Source: Gnetum montanum (lineage: Eukaryota; Streptophyta; Gnetopsida; Gnetales; Gnetaceae). From it: a stretch of 25,019 nt of DNA. Numbering within the stretch: the first letter of the stretch is position 1; every line of letters starts with the position of its first letter. The DNA lies in NCBI GenBank assembly GCA_015680685.1, contig MNCI01014222.1, positions 166,835 to 191,853 of the forward strand, read 5' to 3'. A program made the position numbers and the translations under genes. Below, in pieces: positions 20,160 to 25,019 of the stretch. Below the pieces are notes generated by a model that was not told where the DNA came from, searched no databases, and was given only the letters and a program-made list of their open reading frames with translations.

Positions 20160-20164
20160 ACGAT
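20160..20164. repeat. Candidate target-site duplication of D (left)
   Basis: ACGAT precedes D's TGATGAG. The partner copy should follow D's 5' LTR, beyond the right edge. Confidence 0.4.
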
Positions 20165-20981
20165 TGATGAGTGGAAAGGTACCCCTACACTCAACCATAC
20201 AAATACGAGCGTTACACACGCGATCTAGTCGAACTCTGCAGATGGACTAGTTGTGGCATCTAGACAGTTAGCCTTAGGTCACTGTTCATTATCTTCCCAC
20301 CTGGACTAGTATTATCTTTTTCATGTATGGTTTAGTCTAGAGTGATGTGTATGATAGATTTCTAATCTAATGCTACTCCTGAAAACAATGGAAAGTAATA
20401 TTCACTAATCTAGGAGAGAGAGGGTGAGAGAATCTAATCTAGCCTAAGTGCGATGAGCATCTGTTCCTTGATTATCCGTACACATCTTAGAATTCATGCA
20501 TGACTACCACTGGGATTACCAAGTGCAGATCCTAGGTACGCTATTGGGTTACCAAGTAGTCACACTTAAATGCTCATAATCAAGTCGTACTCATTCCACA
20601 TTTTAACATGAGTTTAAGGGTGAGAGAGATTAACTAGGAAAGTAGTAAATAATAATTAATTAAATGATTAATCCAAGTGAATGCTACAATGATGAAGTAA
20701 TCTCGATCTTTATTTCCATTCATGTGCATTTCCAAGTATGTCACACTCGAATAAAGGATGTCGTACAATTACATTCACCACACTGCGGGCATACACGGAG
20801 AGGAAAATGGTTGAGAGGGAGAAATGAAAAAAACAATTAAACTAAAACTGACTAACTTCCTAATGATCTCTGATGATCTTTCTACCTCTTATTTATAGAT
20901 GAAGAGATAGGCCACGATATAGCATATGCGATATTATGGGTTGGGATACGATATCGTGGTCGCCCAAATGACAACTCATCA
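20165..20981 (-). repeat. 3' LTR of element D
   Basis: An 817-bp LTR, plus-strand TGATGAG to CTCATCA, aligned along its length with B's LTRs. TATA box at 20890-20897 and three GATATC-type motifs (about 20910-20960). Poly(A) signal context GGAAATAAAGATC near 20710 on the minus strand. Confidence 0.9.
20890..20897 (-). promoter_or_regulatory. TATA box of D LTR
   Basis: TATAAATA on the minus strand, equivalent to 4195-4202 in B. Confidence 0.7.
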
Positions 20982-20989
20982 TACCCCCA
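20982..20989 (-). promoter_or_regulatory. Polypurine tract of D
   Basis: TGGGGGTA directly abutting the LTR, preceded by CATTCAGTTG on the minus strand. Confidence 0.85.
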
Positions 20990-21169
20990 CAACTGAATGA
21001 AAACTCGTACTCAAGTTATAGTGATTACATAGTGGATAGGAATGGGATTATTAGATGGGAAAATGGGATTATGCCATAGTGTGGAATGAAAACAAAATGA
21101 AGACACAACACAAAGAATGTTCTACATCTATAAAAATATTGGAACTCATGTAGTTCCTGGTGGCAGTGG

Positions 21170-23931
21170 CTACTCCATTGGTGCTTTCCCTTTGTCTTGT
21201 GCTCCAGTATTTGAGACTTGATGACATTGAAGTATGGCCTGAAGATTCCCCTCTTTGGTCCTAGGGTCTTGCACCATCCATTCTAATGTTCCAATGTTTG
21301 ACAGAGTTGGCAGTTCCCACGGACAAGGTAGTTGCAGAAACATTTGATTGGCCTTGACATACCAAGCTGCGAACACATATCATTCCTCTTTGTAGGCTCT
21401 AGATTTATCTTTGTATTCTTGGAAATTTGCTAGCCATCAAGCCAAATTTGTAGTGACACCTTTTTGGCCTTAGTAGTTTGCCTTTACCACCTCAAGTTTA
21501 GAATTTGCGACCTTTAGTTTTTCCAACAACTTCTTACGTTCTACAAATTCTACTTCGTATTTAACATAGGTGGTTGCTACCTGCTGCTTGAGCTCTGTCC
21601 TTAGGCATCCCACTGTTAAAATGGCAAGGTTGGCATACCGCAGGTTTGCCAACTCCATGTATTCTATTAAATCCTAAATCTGTAGGTCCTGGCTCTTAAC
21701 TTCTACTTGGTGGACGAAAGAATACATGTCCAATATGGCCCCCCAATCAGTGTGTTGAGCACTAATAGCATTGATGTGGGCCTTGGTCATATGGGTCTCC
21801 TTTTCAAGGATCTGTTTATACATCCCCACCTGATCTCGAAAGTGCTCCTTCAGCTTCTCATGTCGTTTAGCCTCATTCTTCCACGTGCTTATTTCACTAG
21901 TTTTCTTTTGACGACTTACACGTACCTCCTTCATTAAGAGGGTTCTATTCTCCCTGGCTAAACGACTTATGTCTTGGTTGACCCAAATGAATTTTTCCCA
22001 TAATTGATGAAAGTGTTCCTCGAGAACATTCTTTTGCTTTTCCACGGTGGTCAACCGAAGTTTGTCGACAGGAAGTTGTTTATTTTCTTCCTGTAAGATG
22101 TTAAGTGCCTTAAGATGTGCATGAGCTTGCACCTATGCTATGGAGGCATCCCAAAAAACCTTCTCTTTTTCATCAGCCATCTTTTTATTCTCTGCTATTA
22201 GCTTGGTTAGTTGCTCAGTTCTAAAACTATCTAGCCAGTTTGTGGGAACGAATTGAAGAGGGTCCCGCTATGCTACCTGTAGGGCCACGAGCTGTTCTTG
22301 CAATTTCTACACCTCTGCTTCAGCATGTTTGGCCCTCACTTCTATTAAGACTAGCTTCCCCTTCATGGAAATCAAGTCTGATTGAATTGCTGTAACATCC
22401 TAAGGGTTTTCAAACAAGGACATCATTATTTTCCCTGTTTGGAGCAATCGATCAAGCGCATCCTCATGTTCCGTAGGATTCATTAAGCTTCTAGCCAATG
22501 TTTGAGCATCTCGTACTCCTATGAGATCTATCAATGGCACAATAGGTACATTGAATGATTCTTTAATGTGGTCTGTGACCTCTTCTGCAGTGCCTACGGC
22601 TTTCTGGTGTTGCATGACCACCATAGTGGCCCCTTCACCAATTTCTCACTGCACCTAGAAAGATGCCACGTTTCTTGAGATCTATTATGACCATCGACTT
22701 TTTCCTCCTCCTATGTGAATAGATACTTCCCCCCTTGTGCAATCCAAAGAAACAGTGGACTGAATGACATCATCAATGACACTAAAGAGATGGCATCATC
22801 ACGACTTCCCCAACTAACTGTCTTAGTGATGACCCTAAGATGGCTCATCGATGCTCTGTAGTCTTGTGGCGACTACTGATCCTAGCCTGTGTTGGGCCCT
22901 ACTTTTTGTTGTTGGCTGGGATCGGTGCTTGGAGGTTGGCTAGATCCTGTAAGTTGAGTTATCATTGGTCCAGCCGTCTATTCTTCTTCTTCTTCTGGGC
23001 CCAGTGTCTTGCTAGTGATTTTCCTTAGAAGTGGCGACTTTAAGAATTCAGCATATGAAGTAGTCTGGGCTTTTTGGAGGACATCATTGGCATACCCCCG
23101 GATACCAGCACGTCGATAAAGCTTTCTGATAAGACAGGGGAAAGGCAGTGCCATTTTCCCTATCTTCTGTTCCTCGGACAACCTCAAGATCTCCGTTAAA
23201 TATAGATGGGGCAAGTTAGCGTCAACCTTTTCCATCAGCACTACACATCCTCTAGCCACATACATTGATATTCTTTTTAAGCCCTTCATGTGGAGGAGGT
23301 GATATGTTCCAATTTTGAAGTAAATCCTCTCTTCCGTCGTCAACTCACCAAATGTTTTATCTCTGCCATAAGCCCTTTCCAAACAATCCCGTAGCACATT
23401 GGGGTCAGAACGGGTGGATAACTAAGCAACTTTGGGCCCTGTATTTGAAAGGTTTAATACTTTCAAAATGGCCTGCATAGAGAAATTGACTGTCACACCA
23501 CAAATGTTGACAGTGGTGCCCTGCTCCCTATTGTGCCAAAATTGGTACGTCTCCCCTAGGTACCAGGCACCACTTTTAGAGAGGGTAGGCCATAAGGAAG
23601 ACCCTTTGAGGCAATCCCTAATAGCCTCAAGAGTGAACTCTACAAAAGATTCAAATTTTAATTCCATAATCATCGCAACGAATGTGGACTTTTCATAGAT
23701 GGCATGAACACAATCTTGGAGCAACGTGAGATGTTGTCCTTGTTCAGGCGCTGTAGCAGCTCCTCCTTTTGCTTGCCTGGATTGTATGATAGGAGGATCC
23801 TCTTGATGAATAATGAACAATTGCTCCTCCTATTCTGTATGTTGTCCAGTAGGATCTTTTCTTCCACCTCTCCAAGATCGTTTGCTTCCACCTTGAGTAG
23901 GACCTTCCTATTGTCCACGTTTCGAGGCCAT
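21170..23931 (-). pseudogene. ORF2 of D: PF20167-like domain plus long coiled coil
   Basis: ATG at 23931-23929 (MASKRGQ) directly follows an acceptor-like GATTGCAG. The first 318 codons contain YLGETYQFWHNREQGTTVNI, NFSMQAILKVLNL, TTEERIYFKIGTYHLLHMKG and KMALPFPCLIRKLYRRAGI, the order expected of the PF20167 'putative plant transposon protein'; it ends in a Glu-rich run at about 22980. After one frameshift (between 22978 and 22624) a single frame runs to a TAG at 21170 (KGKAPME). That part is rich in heptad-like Leu/Lys/Glu, for example KLIAENKKMADEKEKVFW and LARENRTLLMKEVRVSRQ, so a coiled coil of some 400 residues is likely. Intact length would be about 900 codons. There are at least three stops in the N-terminal part and several later. 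Function unknown. Confidence 0.65.
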
Positions 23932-24002
23932 CTGCAATCACACGGGGCCAAGTGTTAGTAAGGTTATTTTTTTTAAAAGTTAAGTTATACCTTACTACTT
24001 AC
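23932..24002 (-). other. Candidate 71-bp 5'UTR intron of D ORF2
   Basis: Minus strand AAG|GTAAGTAG donor at 24002 and TGTGATTGCAG acceptor at 23932, immediately before the ATG. Length is near the plant minimum and the interior is T/A-rich. B keeps the acceptor but not the donor. Confidence 0.4.
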
Positions 24003-24414
24003 CTTAATTAATGATCTTATGTTATCACGTGTGATATTGCCTGAAAAATTGTAATAATGAGTCCTGTGACTTAGGTGGTTTCTAATTTTAGTTTCTCAGT
24101 ATACCTAGGGATTAAATGATTTTTAGGCACAATTATTCTAAGTGTTATAGCCAATTACCCTAGATCTTGTCCTTTGGGCAATGATAAATTCCAAAAAAGT
24201 TAAGTGCTTTTCAGCAGATGTCCCTCCCCCACGACTAAGTTGAACACTCCGGGTTCAAGTAGGTTCAGACGGAATTAAAATCAGAGTACCAACNCAGTGA
24301 GCGAGATATAGTTAGAAAAGCAAGGGTTGCTCAATCGCAAGTCGTAGAGAAAAAATTCGAAAACTCCCCTGTGTGAATGAAAAAAATGACGCTAAGTGTT
24401 GCAGGGGGGTTTCC
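24003..24414 (-). other. 5' leader of D ORF2
   Basis: Non-coding and homologous to B 5830-6235. Contains a purine-tract motif at 24225-24231 (context CAACTTAGTCGTGGGGGAG) and an N at 24294 within four bases (AACN) that B lacks. Confidence 0.5.
24225..24231 (-). promoter_or_regulatory. Polypurine-tract-like motif in D ORF2 leader
   Basis: TGGGGGA in the same context as 6051-6057 in B. Confidence 0.5.
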
Positions 24415-24480
24415 TATTTATAGGATTGGAGGGACACGATATAGTGTATAATACATCGCACATGCGATATCGCATCCTAT
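24415..24480 (-). promoter_or_regulatory. Internal LTR-like promoter of D ORF2
   Basis: TATAAATA at about 24422-24415 preceded on the minus strand by three GATATC-type motifs (best copy TGCGATATCGCA near 24463-24474). Same arrangement as B 6236-6310 and as the LTR promoters of both elements. Confidence 0.6.
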
Positions 24481-24741
24481 CGATGTTTTAGGCCTGAGGG
24501 AAAAATTGAATTTTTATGGTTGTTTGGAAAATAAAATATGAAAGAAAAGACATGTGGCACATGTTAAAGGTTGCTAGGGTAATTCCATTAATTCGAAGGG
24601 CACAATTAATTATGATGGTGTGGATTTATCGATAAAACCTCGGATGGGAGAAAAAGGTTATGCAATGGTACGTAGGAATGTTGAAATATAGAGGGATAAT
24701 AGTAGGGAAAGAACATTATGAAAAATTATGCTAAGGGTAAG
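24481..24741 (-). other. Internal sequence of D shared with B
   Basis: Non-coding. Aligns with B 6311-6580 up to GCTAAGGGTAAG, where homology ends abruptly. Confidence 0.6.
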
Positions 24742-25019
24742 TGTTGGCGACCATTTGGGACATGACTGCCAATGAGTGTCCTCGAATAGGATTTAGGTGC
24801 CTTTTGGTCTTTGGCAACACCAAGGCCCAGATACCTCCAAATAAACTTAGTAGTTAATGTGAGTATGTGTGTGTGCTATTGCAGCGTGTGGTTGTGAGAA
24901 ATGTAACAATTGCGTTGTGTGTAAACTACAAATGACTTACTTTAAAGAGATTTAGCCAACTTTGCCAAGTACTGTGAGTTGTTGAAAGTTTCCTATTTTG
25001 TTCAACTACCTAGTCTACG
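24742..25019. mobile_element. Candidate element E, LTR start at edge
   Basis: From TGTTGGCGACC onward the sequence no longer matches B, although B continues without a break. TGTTGG is a common LTR opening and is preceded by GTAAG (24737-24741), a possible target duplication. No coding sequence is visible in these 278 bp. It could instead be unrelated sequence joined by a deletion. Confidence 0.4.

Larger units (their letters stand above)
16875..20164 (-). mobile_element. Element C: fragment of A-family element
   Basis: Minus-strand sequence collinear with A from about 12465 (RNase H end) to about 15630 (3' spacer). At 16875 it meets A's LTR end exactly; at 20164 it meets D's LTR end exactly. 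C therefore looks like the substrate into which both A and D inserted. Its gag, protease, RT and 5' LTR would lie right of D, and its last 220 bp of spacer plus 3' LTR left of A, all outside the window. Confidence 0.88.
18666..20164 (-). pseudogene. pol: RNase H end and integrase of element C
   Basis: One frame, in the direction of decreasing coordinates, holds the RNase H end (NVVADHLS, about 20140-20115), then integrase: FDIWGIDF (near 19600), ILDNGTHF (near 19430), GQAEVTNREI (near 19320), and the C-terminal DKVLYWNPTD and LWEGPYIIYTTFPSGAM blocks, ending at 18666. The frame has stops but no shift across the integrase core and C-terminus. It keeps the D, D and E residues and is somewhat better preserved than A (GQAEV instead of GQEEV). 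The C-terminal tail runs on past the position where A has stops. Confidence 0.9.
20165..25019 (-). mobile_element. Element D: non-autonomous, B-family, partial
   Basis: Minus-strand element seen from its 3' LTR (20165-20981) through polypurine tract, ORF2, 5' leader and internal promoter, to a break at about 24741 where B-homology stops and a possible element E begins. Gag, PBS and 5' LTR are not in the window. D is collinear with B but carries the fuller ORF2. Confidence 0.85.

Noticed and set aside
22840-23028. Plus-strand 62-codon frame with a hydrophobic, Phe-rich end
   Set aside because: It is antisense to D's ORF2, and the Phe run is the complement of a Glu-rich stretch.

Overview
This window is plant nuclear DNA made almost entirely of decayed Ty3/gypsy LTR retrotransposons. 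I see no host gene, no rRNA or tRNA gene, and nothing bacterial. The evidence for a plant is the gag-protease-RT-RNase H-integrase order with the Tat/Athila style of RT and RNase H, a primer-binding site matching plant tRNA-Asp, plant-type TATA boxes, and a second reading frame resembling the plant-only 'putative plant transposon protein' domain. The species cannot be told from this window.

The layout is a nest of five elements, here named A to E. C (minus strand, 16875-20164) is the oldest; only its RNase H end, integrase and 3' spacer are visible. A (plus strand, 1-16874; its 5' LTR is cut by the window edge) appears to have landed in C's 3' spacer. B (minus strand, 3489-10565) landed inside A's protease region and left a near-perfect 5-bp duplication. 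D (minus strand, from 20165) landed in C's RNase H. A possible fifth element, E, begins at 24742 inside D.

A is the autonomous type: LTR, tRNA-Asp PBS, gag-protease-RT in one frame once B and one target duplication are removed, one frameshift, then RNase H and integrase, a 1.9-kb 3' spacer, a polypurine tract and a 1,026-bp LTR. C belongs to the same family. B and D are non-autonomous relatives. B has an A-like LTR body, PBS, gag and 3' spacer but no pol. Both B and D carry an extra unit between spacer and polypurine tract: GATATC palindromes and a TATA box like those of their own LTR promoter, an apparent 5'UTR with a possible short intron, and an ORF2 with a PF20167-like region followed (in D) by a long coiled coil.

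Decay is mostly by transitions that made stop codons; frameshifts are few. By eye, A's LTRs differ at about 11% of aligned positions and B's at about 8%, which agrees with B being the later insertion. The most interesting points are the internal LTR-like promoter of the ORF2 unit, the purine-tract motif that recurs inside the elements, the exchange of U3 repeat types between related LTRs, and a template-switch-like chimera in B.
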